From NCBI GenBank assembly GCA_900313015.1, contig OMPR01000013.1, positions 62,001-126,000 of the forward strand: a stretch of 64,000 bases of DNA, in the 5' to 3' direction. How positions within the stretch are numbered: position 1 is the stretch's first letter; every line of letters starts with the position of its first letter. The position numbers and the translations under genes are program-made. The notes beneath the pieces are model-generated. The model had not been told where the DNA came from and did no database searches. It worked only from the letters and a program-made list of their open reading frames with translations. The DNA comes from Rhodobacteraceae bacterium EL53 (GTDB lineage Bacteria; Pseudomonadota; Alphaproteobacteria; Rhodobacterales; Rhodobacteraceae). Below, one piece after another: positions 44,881-54,340 of this stretch.

Positions 44881-44976
44881 GTGTTGATGATCTCCAGCTA
44901 CACTGTCGGCTTCAAGCGGATTTTCGCCGTACGCACAAGGATTTCCGGCATTAGAACGCAGGTCTTTGGGGCGGTT

Positions 44977-44991
44977 TTAAGAAATTGTTAA
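44977..44991. promoter_or_regulatory. CtrA-box-like motif
   Basis: TTAA-N7-TTAA, the spacing of the CtrA consensus, in the gap between divergent cobC and the receiver gene; a third TTAA follows at 44993. The final C of the consensus is G here. It is about 63 bases upstream of the receiver start. Confidence 0.4.
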
Positions 44992-45053
44992 GTTAATGGG
45001 TAGATCACCGTAGTGGGATAAATGGCGCTGCAAATTAACTGACAGAATGTGCT

Positions 45054-45428
45054 ATGTTAACCATGATGAAAGTTCTGATCGTAGAAAGTAACCCCGATTT
45101 GGGAGGGTTGTGGCAACGTCACCTGCAAAGGCAGGGGGCGGATGTATCGCTTGTGCAAACACAAGAGGCAGCAATTCTTGCGCTCTATGGGACTGATTTC
45201 GAAATAATTGTTTTGGATTTGGTTCTGACGGATGGCAGTGCTTTGGCTGTTGCAGATTTTGCCAGTTACCGCAGGCCTGATGCACGGGTTATATTTGTGA
45301 CGAACACGACATTTTTCTCGGATGGATCGATTTTTGCGCACAGCCCGAATGCCTGCGCTTATGTTCAAAGTGAAACGCCGCCAGAAGATCTGGCGGCGAT
45401 TGTCGAACATTACGCGGCGAGCCGTTAA
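45054..45428 (+). CDS. Single-domain receiver-like protein, degenerate
   Basis: 124 residues with the CheY fold. VLIVESNPDL supplies one of the two acidic residues (Glu11; the second is Ser12), Asp55 in IVLDLVLTDG is the likely phosphoacceptor, and Thr83 in VIFVTNT is kept. The conserved Lys before Pro is missing (AYVQSETPP). No output domain. Phosphorylation or switching may therefore differ. Its stop shares a TTAA with the convergent GST gene. Confidence 0.78.
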   Translation: MLTMMKVLIVESNPDLGGLWQRHLQRQGADVSLVQTQEAAILALYGTDFEIIVLDLVLTDGSALAVADFASYRRPDARVIFVTNTTFFSDGSIFAHSPNACAYVQSETPPEDLAAIVEHYAASR

Positions 45429-46399
45429 CTTCGTCCGTGTGGCTCGTCAAAATCCAGCACTGGATTGATCGGGATGATTCGATTCGGGTTAATGCTGTCG
45501 TGGCTATAGTGATAGTGGCGCACAATATGGTGCATCCCAACGGTTTCTGAAACACCGGGCCATTGATACAGCTCGCGGGTGAAGCCCCAGAGATTTGGGT
45601 AATCGACAATCCGTTTGCGATTACATTTGAAGTGCTGGTGATACACCATGTCGAACCGGATCAGGGTCGTGAACAGGCGCCAATCGGCCTCGGTTATCTG
45701 ATCACCCATGAGATATCGGGTCTGAGAAAGACGCTGTTCAAGCCAGTCGAGGCTGTCAAACAGGGGGATAACACCCGCTTCATAGGCGGCTTGCGTGGTG
45801 GCGAACCCGCTTTTGTAGACGCCATTGTTCACGGTATTATAGACGCGGTCGTTTACCTCTTCGATGGCATCGCGGCTCTCGGTGGGCCAAAAGTCCTGCG
45901 TATTGCCAGTGAGACCATCAAAAGCAGAATTGAACATTCGGATGATTTCAGAGCTTTCGTTTGAAACGATGGTGCCCTGCTGTTTGTCCCAAAGAATCGG
46001 AACAGTCACGCGGCCAGTAAAGGTGGGGTCCGCTTTGGTATAGATCTGATGGGCATGGGAAAATCCGAACAGGTCATCGCCAGTCGCGCCGTGTTCATCC
46101 GGTTCAAAGGTCCAGCCTTTGTCCAACATATCCGGGTGGACGACCGAAACTGAAATGTGATCACCCAAATCTTTGAGGGCGCGAAAGATCAAGGTGCGAT
46201 GTGCCCATGGGCATGCAAGGCTGACGTAAAGATGGTAGCGCCCACTTTCAGCTGCATATCCGCCAACGCCCGATGCGCCCGGTCTGCCATCCGGCGTGAT
46301 CCAGTTTCGAAACTGTGCCGCGCTGCGTTTGAATGCCCCACCGGTGGTGAGCGTGTCGTACCACTGATCGTGCCATTGTCCGTCGATGAGCAAGCCCAT
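45425..46399 (-). CDS. Glutathionyl-hydroquinone reductase (Xi-class GST)
   Basis: 324 residues. YVSLACPWAHRTLIFRALK carries the catalytic Cys that removes glutathione from hydroquinone conjugates; VPILWDKQQGTIVSNESSEIIRMFN is the glutathione-binding region and ITEADWRLFTTLIRFD the C-terminal domain. ATG 46399 has GGAGG upstream; an earlier ATG eight codons back does not. Possibly links with the azoreductase/aromatic functions as quinone detoxification. Confidence 0.9.
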   Translation of the reverse strand: MGLLIDGQWHDQWYDTLTTGGAFKRSAAQFRNWITPDGRPGASGVGGYAAESGRYHLYVSLACPWAHRTLIFRALKDLGDHISVSVVHPDMLDKGWTFEPDEHGATGDDLFGFSHAHQIYTKADPTFTGRVTVPILWDKQQGTIVSNESSEIIRMFNSAFDGLTGNTQDFWPTESRDAIEEVNDRVYNTVNNGVYKSGFATTQAAYEAGVIPLFDSLDWLEQRLSQTRYLMGDQITEADWRLFTTLIRFDMVYHQHFKCNRKRIVDYPNLWGFTRELYQWPGVSETVGMHHIVRHYHYSHDSINPNRIIPINPVLDFDEPHGRS

Positions 46400-46607
46400 G
46401 AGTGCCTCCGTTTCAGGTTTCATCGAAAGTAGGTCGGCAAAGCATGCGATCCCAGTCCCCTAGGGCGCGCAGCCTGAGTGCGTAGCTGCACAGCAGCATG
46501 AGGATTCTGCGCAACGCCCGGTTTTTGGACCAGATCTGTCACAAAATCTTATCTTGATTTTAGGACGCGCTCGCTCAGATTGGACTCCTGCGAACGGAGA
46601 ATAAAAG

Positions 46608-46958
46608 ATGAGTACCTATATCTCGCAAGATATTCGTGATGCCTTGGATGCAGCGCGGCTGACCAATATGAAAAAGATCAGCCGTTTGCGGGTGGTGACC
46701 CCGGATGGGGAATATCCTGTGCTTCGCAGTTGGCGCGGCGGTTTCTCTGTTGAAACGGAACAGACACCGCGTTTGCGGGGATTGGTCGACATCTATGATG
46801 GGTTAGAGCACTTGTATCAGTGTCTGGTGGTTGTTTCCGAAGAAGATGGAGGCGAAACCAGCTATGAATTCAAGCGCAGCACACTTGCCACCGCCGAAGC
46901 GCCTGCGGATTTTTATCGCGATCCAATGGCGCCTGTGGCGTTGATTGGCGAAGGCTAG
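46608..46958 (+). CDS. Conserved hypothetical protein
   Basis: 116 residues, soluble, CGGAG ribosome site before ATG. SRLRVVTPDGEYPVLRSWRGGFSVE and RGLVDIYDGLEHLYQCLVVVSEED suggest a small beta-rich domain. No signal peptide. Its stop is within the CTAG that also ends the convergent L,D-transpeptidase gene. Function unknown. Confidence 0.75.
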   Translation: MSTYISQDIRDALDAARLTNMKKISRLRVVTPDGEYPVLRSWRGGFSVETEQTPRLRGLVDIYDGLEHLYQCLVVVSEEDGGETSYEFKRSTLATAEAPADFYRDPMAPVALIGEG

Positions 46959-47485
46959 GGGAGAATCTCGACCGCCGTTCCGATGGGCGTAATTTGCCAG
47001 AGTGTTTTCATTTCTTGATTGCTGATGGCGATGCAACCGGCGGTCCAATCCCCCGGCAAGGTCAGGCCAACCACACCGTTGGGCTGACCATGGATGAAAA
47101 TGTCGCCACCCGGGTCGATGCCAGCCGCTTTGGCGTGGGCAATGTCGTGGGGTAAGGGGTAGTCCAGCCCCAAGGACAGATGGAATGCACTGTTGGGGTT
47201 GCGACGGTTTATAGTGAACATCCCTTAGGGTGTTTTTCCATCACCTTCTTGCGATTTGTCACCTTTTGGAGCGAACCCCAACGCAATCTGTAGGGACATG
47301 ACCGGTTTACCTTTGCGGCTTGCGGTCAGGCGGCGTGCGGATTTTTCGATCAGGATGTGATCGATCTGCTGGCTGACATCAACCGGGAGTGGGGGTGCAG
47401 GGCGTGGGCCAAAACGGTCCCACAAAGCAAATGTGGCACCAATCCCGAGGATCAGTGCCACACCCAAGAAAAATAACCGGAGCAT
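46955..47485 (-). pseudogene. L,D-transpeptidase (YkuD family), interrupted by in-frame TAA
   Basis: Read through, this would be a 176-residue protein: signal/membrane segment (LRLFFLGVALILGIGATFAL), the HILIEKSARRLTA strand, DGKTP, then after TAA at 47225-47227 (codon 87) GMFTINRRNP, IFIHGQ and the catalytic GDWTAGCIAIS with Cys. The frame is unchanged across the stop, so a single substitution (for example GAA to TAA) explains it. Family members cross-link peptidoglycan or attach lipoproteins. Either a recent loss or a sequencing error. The first part, ending at 47225, could make an 86-residue fragment. Confidence 0.75.
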
Positions 47486-47489
47486 CGGG

Positions 47490-48662
47490 TTATTGCAGGT
47501 CGCCAAAGGCTGCAGTCAAACGTTCACAAGCCTCCTCGATTCGAGCGCGTTGCGTGCCAAGGTTAAACCGCAGGAAGTTTTCGCCCCCGGTGCCAAAGGT
47601 GGTACCGTGGTTGGCCGCAACTTGTGCGGTTTGTTCTACGCGATCTGTAAACTCAGCGCGCTCCATCCCGGTGTCAGTGAAATCGACCCACGCAAGATAT
47701 GTGGATTCGAGTTTCATGGACGAAAGGCCGGGAATTTTGGCGATCGCGGCATCAAAAACCTGACGGTTCGCATCCAAATAGGCCAATTGCGCATCGACCC
47801 ATTCTGCGCCTTCGGGGGAATAGGCCGCTGCAGTTGCCGCTTGGCCAACGGAGTTGGGGGCGACGCTCAGTGCAGCCATGCGCGCGGCAAAGCGGGCGCG
47901 CAGCTTGGGGTCTGGGATGATCACCTGGCCAGTGTGCAAACCCGCAATGTTAAAGGTCTTGGACGGCGCGGTGAGCATCAGCAGCCGGTCGATGATCGAG
48001 GGATCAACATTTGGCATCGGAAAATGTGTGTTGCCGGGGTACACGAGATCGTGGTGGATCTCATCAGACAACAGAATCAGATCGTGTCGTTTGGCGAAAT
48101 CAGCGACGCCTTGCAGCTCTTCCCGGGTCCAAACGCGGCCACCTGGGTTATGAGGCGAGCACAGGATGACCATCTTTTCAGATCCAGTCATAATCGCATC
48201 ATAGGCGTCTAAGTCCATTTCATAGCGCCCATCGGTATTGGTCAGCTGGCATTCAACAACTTCACGACCAGAGGCGCGAATAACCTTTGCAAAGGCGTGA
48301 TAGACAGGTGTGAACAGAACGACGCCGTCGCCGGGTTGCGTAAAGGTGTCTAGGCACAGGCCCACCCCATTCACCAGACCGGTCGTGGTGAAAATCGCAT
48401 CCCGTTTGATGGTCCAATTATGACGTGTCTGCATCCACCATTGGATCGCGCCTTTGTAGGTTGCATCCAGATTGGTGTAGCCGAACACGCCGTGGTCGGT
48501 CATTTCGCGCAGTTTATTCAGAACCGGCGCGGGGGCCTGAAAATCAGTATCAGCAACCCACATGGACAGGCCGGTATCGGCTGGGACGCCATAGAGGGGT
48601 TCCATCATGTCCCATTTGGTGCTGTTGGTGCCGCGGCGGTCGATAGGGTCGTCAAAATTCAT
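47490..48662 (-). CDS. PatB/MalY-type C-S lyase (aminotransferase class I/II)
   Basis: 390 residues. MWVADTDFQAPAPVLNKL is the MalY/PatB opening, ILCSPHNPGGRVWTREEL and LLSDEIHHDLVYPG bind PLP, and TAPSKTFNIAGLHTG carries the Lys. Such enzymes are cystathionine beta-lyases. Start at ATG 48662 after GGAGA; the longer frame upstream is the shadow of def. Divergent from the def genes, so not part of their operon. Confidence 0.88.
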   Translation of the reverse strand: MNFDDPIDRRGTNSTKWDMMEPLYGVPADTGLSMWVADTDFQAPAPVLNKLREMTDHGVFGYTNLDATYKGAIQWWMQTRHNWTIKRDAIFTTTGLVNGVGLCLDTFTQPGDGVVLFTPVYHAFAKVIRASGREVVECQLTNTDGRYEMDLDAYDAIMTGSEKMVILCSPHNPGGRVWTREELQGVADFAKRHDLILLSDEIHHDLVYPGNTHFPMPNVDPSIIDRLLMLTAPSKTFNIAGLHTGQVIIPDPKLRARFAARMAALSVAPNSVGQAATAAAYSPEGAEWVDAQLAYLDANRQVFDAAIAKIPGLSSMKLESTYLAWVDFTDTGMERAEFTDRVEQTAQVAANHGTTFGTGGENFLRFNLGTQRARIEEACERLTAAFGDLQ

Positions 48663-48771
48663 TGGGTTCTCCGTCAGATCTGACCATTGGATCGCGGGGC
48701 AGGCTACTGTGAATTGCGCCATGTGCAAGGGGGGCGTTGCGATGTGGCGGGCAATGACATAAATCACCCAT

Positions 48772-49290
48772 ATGAAACGTACTATTCTGATCCATCCCGA
48801 TCCCCGCCTGAAAAAGGTTTGTGCTGTTGTGCTTGACGTCTCGGACGCGATGCGCGCTTTGGCTGATGACATGCTGGAAACGATGTATGATGCGCCGGGC
48901 GTTGGTCTGGCCGCGCCGCAAATTGGCGTGATGGAGCGTCTGGTCGTGCTGGATTGCGTGAAGGAAGATGGAGACAAGCCTCGCCCCCTGGTGATGTTTA
49001 ACCCCGAGATTATTTCCTCTTCGGATGAAACGAATGTTTACGAAGAGGGGTGTCTGTCCATTCCCGAGCAATACGCCGAGGTGACTCGTCCGAAAGAAGT
49101 TGAAGTCGCTTGGATGGATCGAGATGGAAATGCACAGCGCGAGGTGTTTGATGGCCTGTGGGCCACGTGCGCGCAGCATGAAATCGACCACTTGGATGGC
49201 AAGTTGTTCATTGATTATCTGAAACCACTGAAACGGCAGATGATCACGCGCAAGATGCAAAAGCTTAAGCGCGAGATGGCGCGCGGCTGA
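48772..49290 (+). CDS. def: Peptide deformylase 1
   Basis: 172 residues with all three motifs: GVGLAAPQIG, EEGCLSIP (metal Cys) and QHEIDHLDG (two His, catalytic Glu). It removes N-formyl from nascent chains. First gene of def-def-def-fmt; the next begins right at its end. Confidence 0.96.
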   Translation: MKRTILIHPDPRLKKVCAVVLDVSDAMRALADDMLETMYDAPGVGLAAPQIGVMERLVVLDCVKEDGDKPRPLVMFNPEIISSSDETNVYEEGCLSIPEQYAEVTRPKEVEVAWMDRDGNAQREVFDGLWATCAQHEIDHLDGKLFIDYLKPLKRQMITRKMQKLKREMARG

Positions 49291-49785
49291 ATGGCGGTTC
49301 GACCGATCCTAAAGTGGCCTGATCCGCGGCTGAGTACACGCTGTGAGACGGTGACAGGCGATGTGGATGCGTTGGTCGCCGATATGTTTGATACCATGTA
49401 CGCCACGCAAGGGCGTGGATTGGCAGCCCCGCAGATCGGGGTGATGCAGCGTTTGTTTGTTATGGATTGTGGTTGGAAAGAGGGCGCACCGTCCCCCATG
49501 GCGATGATTAACCCCGTGATTATGGCGGCTGAGCGTATCTATGAGGCTGGCGACGAAGGCTGTCTTTCGATCCCCGGTGTTCTGGTGTCGGTGACGCGCC
49601 CCAAAGCGGTGACCGTGCAATGGACAGCGCCCGAGGGCGACATTCATATGGCGGATTTTGATGGGTTCGAAGCCCGCTGTATCCAGCATGAATTTGACCA
49701 CCTGAACGGGGTGGTGACCTTTGATCGTCTTGACGTCGGTGCCCGCCGCATCGCCGAGGCGCAGTATCAGGAGTATACGAAATGA
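49291..49785 (+). CDS. def2: Peptide deformylase 2
   Basis: 164 residues. Motifs GRGLAAPQIG, DEGCLSIP and QHEFDHLNG are intact, so it should be active. Slightly different first motif (Arg for Val). Starts immediately after the def stop and overlaps the next gene by four bases (ATGA). Confidence 0.94.
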   Translation: MAVRPILKWPDPRLSTRCETVTGDVDALVADMFDTMYATQGRGLAAPQIGVMQRLFVMDCGWKEGAPSPMAMINPVIMAAERIYEAGDEGCLSIPGVLVSVTRPKAVTVQWTAPEGDIHMADFDGFEARCIQHEFDHLNGVVTFDRLDVGARRIAEAQYQEYTK

Positions 49786-50279
49786 CTGTTCGTAAGTGCG
49801 TGCCGTGGCCGGATAATCGCCTGCGCTCCAAAGCAGAGCCGGTAGCGGAAATTACCGAGGACATCCGGGCGATTTGGGACGATATGATCGACACGATGGA
49901 GGCAATGCCAGGTGTTGGTTTGGCTGCCAATCAGATCGGCGTGATGCTGCGTTTAGCGGTTGTTGATGGCTCATCCGAGCGTGGCAAAGCGGTGCGGTTG
50001 GCTAACCCTGAGGTTCTGCATGCCTCGGTTGAATTGCGCGAACATGACGAGGCCAGCCCAAACCTGCCGGGTGTTTCGGCAAAGATCAAACGCCCGCGCG
50101 CGGTGACGGTTCGGTTCATGAATGAGGACGGGCAGATAGACCGACGTGATTTTGTCGGTATCGAAGCAACGAGCGTGCAACACCAGATCGACCATCTGAA
50201 TGGACGACTCTATTTTGATCAGCTGAGCAAAGTGAAGCGCGATATGTTGCTGCGCAAAGCCAAAAAGCTGAACGGGTAA
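49782..50279 (+). CDS. Deformylase-like protein lacking catalytic residues
   Basis: 165 residues. [10 protein letters not shown] is recognisable, but motif 2 reads EASPNLPG (Cys replaced by Ser) and motif 3 QHQIDHLNG (catalytic Glu replaced by Gln; both His kept). So metal binding is weakened and catalysis unlikely. It may have become regulatory or act on another ligand. Coupled to def2 by ATGA and followed by fmt after 11 bases. Confidence 0.85.
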   Translation: MTVRKCVPWPDNRLRSKAEPVAEITEDIRAIWDDMIDTMEAMPGVGLAANQIGVMLRLAVVDGSSERGKAVRLANPEVLHASVELREHDEASPNLPGVSAKIKRPRAVTVRFMNEDGQIDRRDFVGIEATSVQHQIDHLNGRLYFDQLSKVKRDMLLRKAKKLNG

Positions 50280-50290
50280 GGAATAGGCCA

Positions 50291-51199
50291 ATGCGTGTTG
50301 TGTTTATGGGAACCCCTGACTTTTCCGTGTCTGTTTTGGATGCGTTGATAGAGGCAGGGCATGATGTTGCAGCCGTGTATTGCCAACCTCCGCGCCCGGC
50401 TGGTCGGGGGAGAAAGGATCGTCCAACGCCGGTCCATGCCCGGGCCGAGGCGCTGGGCTTGGATGTGCGCCATCCGATTTCTTTGAAAACAGCCGAAGCC
50501 CAGCAGGAGTTCGCGGATCTGAATGCGGATGTAGCGGTTGTTGTGGCCTATGGGCTGTTGCTACCACAAGCGGTTCTTGGCGCGCCCAAGCTGGGGTGCC
50601 TGAACATTCACGCCAGCCTGTTGCCGCGCTGGCGCGGCGCGGCCCCGATCCATCGTGCTATCATGGCGGGGGATGCGGAAACGGGTATTTGTATCATGCA
50701 GATGGAGGCCGGATTGGATACCGGCCCTGTGCTGATGCGGTCAACTCTTGCGATTAAGGACGAAGAAACCACTGCCGGGTTGCATGACCGGTTGTCAGAA
50801 AACGGCGCGGCATTGATTGTAGAGACTTTGGCGGCGTTGCCGCAACTGACCCCTGAGGTGCAGCCCGACGAAGGCGTGACCTATGCTCATAAGATCGACA
50901 AGGCCGAAGCGCGTGTGGATTGGACACAGTCCGCAACTGACGTTGATCGCCAGATCAGAGGGTTATCCCCGTTTCCCGGAGCATGGACGGAAATTGAGGG
51001 ACAGCGCATAAAGCTACTGGCCTCGCGGCTTGCGGCCGGTCAAGGTGAGCCGGGTGAGGTGTTAGACGATGCCTTGGTCGTGGCGTGTGGCACGGGGGCT
51101 GTCGAGTTGTTGCGCTTGCAACGTGCTGGCAAAGGCGCGCAGTATAAAGAGGTCTTTCAGAGGGGACGCCCGGTGCCCAAAGGGACGCACCTCGCGTAA
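50291..51199 (+). CDS. fmt: Methionyl-tRNA formyltransferase
   Basis: 302 residues. [27 protein letters not shown] and the following [22 protein letters not shown] form the formyl transfer site; the C-terminal OB-like domain binds tRNA. Uses 10-formyl-THF. Last gene of the def-fmt operon. Confidence 0.96.
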   Translation: MRVVFMGTPDFSVSVLDALIEAGHDVAAVYCQPPRPAGRGRKDRPTPVHARAEALGLDVRHPISLKTAEAQQEFADLNADVAVVVAYGLLLPQAVLGAPKLGCLNIHASLLPRWRGAAPIHRAIMAGDAETGICIMQMEAGLDTGPVLMRSTLAIKDEETTAGLHDRLSENGAALIVETLAALPQLTPEVQPDEGVTYAHKIDKAEARVDWTQSATDVDRQIRGLSPFPGAWTEIEGQRIKLLASRLAAGQGEPGEVLDDALVVACGTGAVELLRLQRAGKGAQYKEVFQRGRPVPKGTHLA

Positions 51200-51209
51200 G
51201 GAGACCGCT

Positions 51210-51446
51210 ATGTTCATGATCCTGATGGGAACTGTCGTGATCGCTGGGATCATTGGCTATCTGTCGGAAAAGTCTGGGTTCACGCACAATGGATATTTGC
51301 AGTCGATTATTATCTGCGTAGGCGGGGCGTTCCTGTTCTATTTTGTGCGTGTCATGTTTGGCATCGGGTTTAGTTCGCCGGGAATGAATGCCATCGTTTC
51401 ATCGATCGGAGCATTGGTCATCGTACCGTTTCACTGGCGGCGGTGA
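51210..51446 (+). CDS. GlsB/YeaQ/YmgE-family membrane protein
   Basis: 78 residues, TAAGGAG site before ATG 51210. Two to three membrane segments with GTVVIAGIIGYLSEK and the glycine-rich C-terminal hydrophobic run. Small stress-associated membrane protein of unknown function. Its TGA abuts the TCA that ends the convergent gene. Confidence 0.78.
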   Translation: MFMILMGTVVIAGIIGYLSEKSGFTHNGYLQSIIICVGGAFLFYFVRVMFGIGFSSPGMNAIVSSIGALVIVPFHWRR

Positions 51447-52070
51447 TCACTGGCGGGGTGGACGGCTTTTGTAGACTGGCAATTGCCAGCCAAACCAAAG
51501 AGACCCGGCCCGCAAGCACCAACAGGCCAAAGCGCCAAGCGCAAGCGCGGGAAGTTGCGGCAAGCCTTGCGAGACGGCCAGAACTGTCACTGCGGCCCCA
51601 GCGAGTGCACAGGACACGTAGAGTTCACCTTGCTTCAAGACCAACGGCACCTCGTTACAGACGACATCTCGCATCAACCCGCCAAGGCACCCTGTACTCA
51701 TTCCCATCAGGACAACGATAACAGGAGGCTGGCCCAAGGTCAGAGCCACGCCAGTCCCTGCTGCAACGGCAATCGCCAAAGCAAAACTGTCGAGCCAGAC
51801 CAAAAGATTGTAGCGGCTTTCGACCCGATGGGCGGTAAAGAACACAAACACCGCCGCAGCAGTCGCAATCAGGATATAGTCTGGCTGGCCCACCCAAAAG
51901 ATTGGATGGCGATCTAAAAGAAGGTCGCGAACAGTGCCGCCGCCAACCGCAGTCAGACAGGCCACAAAGGCAAACCCAACCAGATCCAATTGGGCGCGGC
52001 TGGCTACAAGTGCTCCGGTCAGGGCAAAGACCAGAACCGATGTGTAATCCAGCAGCGCCAGAAAGCTCAT
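51447..52070 (-). CDS. TRIC-type (trimeric intracellular cation channel) family protein
   Basis: 207 residues, seven membrane segments in two repeats. The repeat motifs [13 protein letters not shown] and [19 protein letters not shown] are diagnostic of this family (UPF0126). Bacterial members conduct cations; physiological role unclear. Overlaps rnhA by four bases. Confidence 0.88.
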   Translation of the reverse strand: MSFLALLDYTSVLVFALTGALVASRAQLDLVGFAFVACLTAVGGGTVRDLLLDRHPIFWVGQPDYILIATAAAVFVFFTAHRVESRYNLLVWLDSFALAIAVAAGTGVALTLGQPPVIVVLMGMSTGCLGGLMRDVVCNEVPLVLKQGELYVSCALAGAAVTVLAVSQGLPQLPALALGALACWCLRAGSLWFGWQLPVYKSRPPRQ

Positions 52071-52534
52071 GCTTTGGTTTTCTTAGGCTTGAAGGGGGCC
52101 ATGCCAGCGCGCGCCAATTCATCGGCACGTTCGTTTTCGGGATGTCCGGCGTGGCCTTTGACCCATTCCCATGTCACCGCATGACGCTGCTGGGCCTCGT
52201 CAATGCGTTGCCAGAGATCGACGTTTTTGACTGGTTTCTTGGCGGCAGTTTTCCAACCGTTCTTTTTCCAGCCAAAAATCCAACCGGAAATCCCGTTCTT
52301 AACATACGCGCTGTCGGTCACGATTGTGATGGTTGATGGGCGCTCCAACGCCTCTAACGCATTGATCGCGGCCAGCAGTTCCATCCGGTTGTTTGTGGTG
52401 TCGGATTCGCCACCCTTAAGCTCGCGCTCTTTGACAACGGTTTCGCCATCTTTGGCTTGCAACAATGCACCCCAGCCGCCGGGGCCGGGATTGCCCGAGC
52501 AGGCGCCGTCTGTGTAGGCAATCAAGTTAGGCAT
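52067..52534 (-). CDS. rnhA: Ribonuclease HI
   Basis: 155 residues. [43 protein letters not shown] and [12 protein letters not shown] carry the four acidic metal ligands and the catalytic His. It degrades RNA in RNA-DNA hybrids. Lys-rich end (KPKKTKA). Overlaps the methyltransferase stop by eight bases. Confidence 0.96.
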   Translation of the reverse strand: MPNLIAYTDGACSGNPGPGGWGALLQAKDGETVVKERELKGGESDTTNNRMELLAAINALEALERPSTITIVTDSAYVKNGISGWIFGWKKNGWKTAAKKPVKNVDLWQRIDEAQQRHAVTWEWVKGHAGHPENERADELARAGMAPFKPKKTKA

Positions 52535-53120
52535 GTGCGATCACCGCAATCCAGTCAGAGGTGCTGCCGTCTAGTCCAACACCGGCACCATGCGTGCGGG
52601 CGGTGATTGTGAACCCTGTGTGTGTCATGTGGTCCTCAAGCTCCTCTTGGGAATAGTAGGTATAAAACCGGCCCAGCCTATCTGGCCCTTCGCCAGTGCC
52701 GAGTTTCATGCCGATATAGAAGGTACCACCGGGTTTCAACGCCTTGTGTAGTGCGCTGAGATAAGTTGGAAAATCTGCGCGGGGAGCATGGAGCAGGCTG
52801 AAGCTGGCCCAGATTCCATCATAGATCCCCTCGCCAGAAATATCATCAAACAGTGCTTGCCGCGCGCTGACGCCGGGGTGTTTATTGGCCAAGGCAACCA
52901 TCTCGTTGGATGCATCGGTGGCTTCGGCGATAAAACCTGCCTTTGCCATGGCTGCAGCAGCAGCCCCAGGTCCACAGCCAAGATCCAAGACCCGTCCGCC
53001 TTCGGGAAGGCGGGTCATGAACAGGCGCAACTGTTTTCCGGCATCCGCGTCCGCATTGGTCATTTTTGCATATTCAGCGGCGCGTTCGTCGTAGATGCGG
53101 ATGGTTTCAGAGCGGGTCAT
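52527..53120 (-). CDS. SAM-dependent methyltransferase (class I)
   Basis: 197 residues. [17 protein letters not shown] is motif [15 protein letters not shown] follows, and [19 protein letters not shown] is typical of small-molecule methyltransferases. GAGGA site before ATG 53120. Between ispH and rnhA on the same strand. Substrate unknown. Confidence 0.87.
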   Translation of the reverse strand: MTRSETIRIYDERAAEYAKMTNADADAGKQLRLFMTRLPEGGRVLDLGCGPGAAAAAMAKAGFIAEATDASNEMVALANKHPGVSARQALFDDISGEGIYDGIWASFSLLHAPRADFPTYLSALHKALKPGGTFYIGMKLGTGEGPDRLGRFYTYYSQEELEDHMTHTGFTITARTHGAGVGLDGSTSDWIAVIAHA

Positions 53121-53181
53121 AATAAGTCCTCACGTCAACTGAAGTTGTCACAGAGCATTCGGGGTCGCGGTCGGCTGGATG

Positions 53182-54132
53182 TCATGCATCTGTCCGCAGA
53201 ACGCGGGGCACTTTGAATTCCACGTTCTCGACAGCTGTTTCAACGGTTTCAACGGTCACGTTATAGCGGTCTTTGAAGGCTTGAATGACTTCGTTAACCA
53301 AAAGCTCGGGGGCTGAAGCCCCGGCTGTAATGCCGACGCTTTTGATACCTTCAAGGGCGCGCCAGTCGATATTGTCAGCCCGCTGCACCAGTTGGGCATA
53401 GTTGCACCCGGCCTTTGCGCCAACTTCGACCAAACGGCGAGAGTTGGATGAGTTGGGCGCACCAACCACCAGCATAGCGTCTGCTTTGGGTGCGATGGCT
53501 TTGACGGCCTCTTGCCGGTTGGTAGTGGCGTAACAGATGTCTTCTTTGTGGGGCCCGACGATCTGCGGAAACCGGACCTGCAATGCGGCAACGATATCTT
53601 TTGTGTCATCCACGCTGAGCGTGGTTTGTGTAACATAAGCGATATGTTTAGGGTCCCGAACAGGGACTGTCGCAACATCTGCGACTGTCTCAACCAGCAG
53701 AACCTCTCCGTCAGGGAGCTGCCCCATTGTCCCAACAGTTTCCGGGTGACCCTTGTGGCCTATCATGATCATTTGCAGGCCCGCCTCGGAATGGCGCTGT
53801 GCTTCGACATGAACCTTGGACACCAGTGGGCAGGTGGCATCGACATAAATCATGTTGCGGCGGTTCGCCTCGGCGGGAACCGATTTGGCGACACCGTGTG
53901 CGGAAAAGATCACCGGGCGGTCATCGGGGCAATCTTCCAGTTCTTCGACAAACACCGCGCCTTTGTCGCGCAGGCCATCCACGACGAATTTGTTGTGCAC
54001 GATTTCATGGCGCACATAGACAGGCGCGCCCCATTTATCGAGCGCCATTTCGACGATTTTAATGGCACGATCCACCCCGGCGCAGAAGCCCCGAGGTGCG
54101 GCAAGAAAAAGGGTCAAAGGCTGTTTGGTCAT
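53182..54132 (-). CDS. ispH: 4-hydroxy-3-methylbut-2-enyl diphosphate reductase
   Basis: 316 residues; last step of the non-mevalonate isoprenoid pathway. Iron-sulfur Cys appear in [22 protein letters not shown] and [15 protein letters not shown] before ATG. The hairpin at 54263-54293 lies upstream. Confidence 0.96.
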   Translation of the reverse strand: MTKQPLTLFLAAPRGFCAGVDRAIKIVEMALDKWGAPVYVRHEIVHNKFVVDGLRDKGAVFVEELEDCPDDRPVIFSAHGVAKSVPAEANRRNMIYVDATCPLVSKVHVEAQRHSEAGLQMIMIGHKGHPETVGTMGQLPDGEVLLVETVADVATVPVRDPKHIAYVTQTTLSVDDTKDIVAALQVRFPQIVGPHKEDICYATTNRQEAVKAIAPKADAMLVVGAPNSSNSRRLVEVGAKAGCNYAQLVQRADNIDWRALEGIKSVGITAGASAPELLVNEVIQAFKDRYNVTVETVETAVENVEFKVPRVLRTDA

Positions 54133-54262
54133 TTTGGCGTCTCCTTAGCTCAGAGAGGTAAGGCTTTGTGTGCCAATCGTCCAGTGGGGGGAGATGTCAT
54201 GAAAGCGACATATGGGGTTGCTATGTAAGCAGTGTTTCACAGCAGATTATTTTAACGAATAG

Positions 54263-54293
54263 GCGTTTGGGCCTTTTTGTTCGGCCCAAACGC
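54263..54293. terminator. Strong hairpin between ispH and the NYN gene
   Basis: GCGTTTGGGCC / GGCCCAAACGC, perfect 11-base stem with a nine-base loop, followed by ATTTTTA on the plus strand. It lies 48 bases past the stop of the minus-strand NYN gene and would end that transcript. Confidence 0.75.
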
Positions 54294-54340
54294 ATTTTTA
54301 CGATAGGGTAGCCCCGCCCAAATTAGAGCGGACGGATACC

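Noticed and set aside
44881-45053. Cobalamin riboswitch ahead of cobC
   Set aside because: No B12-box-like sequence in the right order; only a short CCTGC match is present, at the wrong end.
47225-47227. Selenocysteine or programmed recoding at the internal stop
   Set aside because: The codon is TAA, not TGA, and no following structure was noticed.
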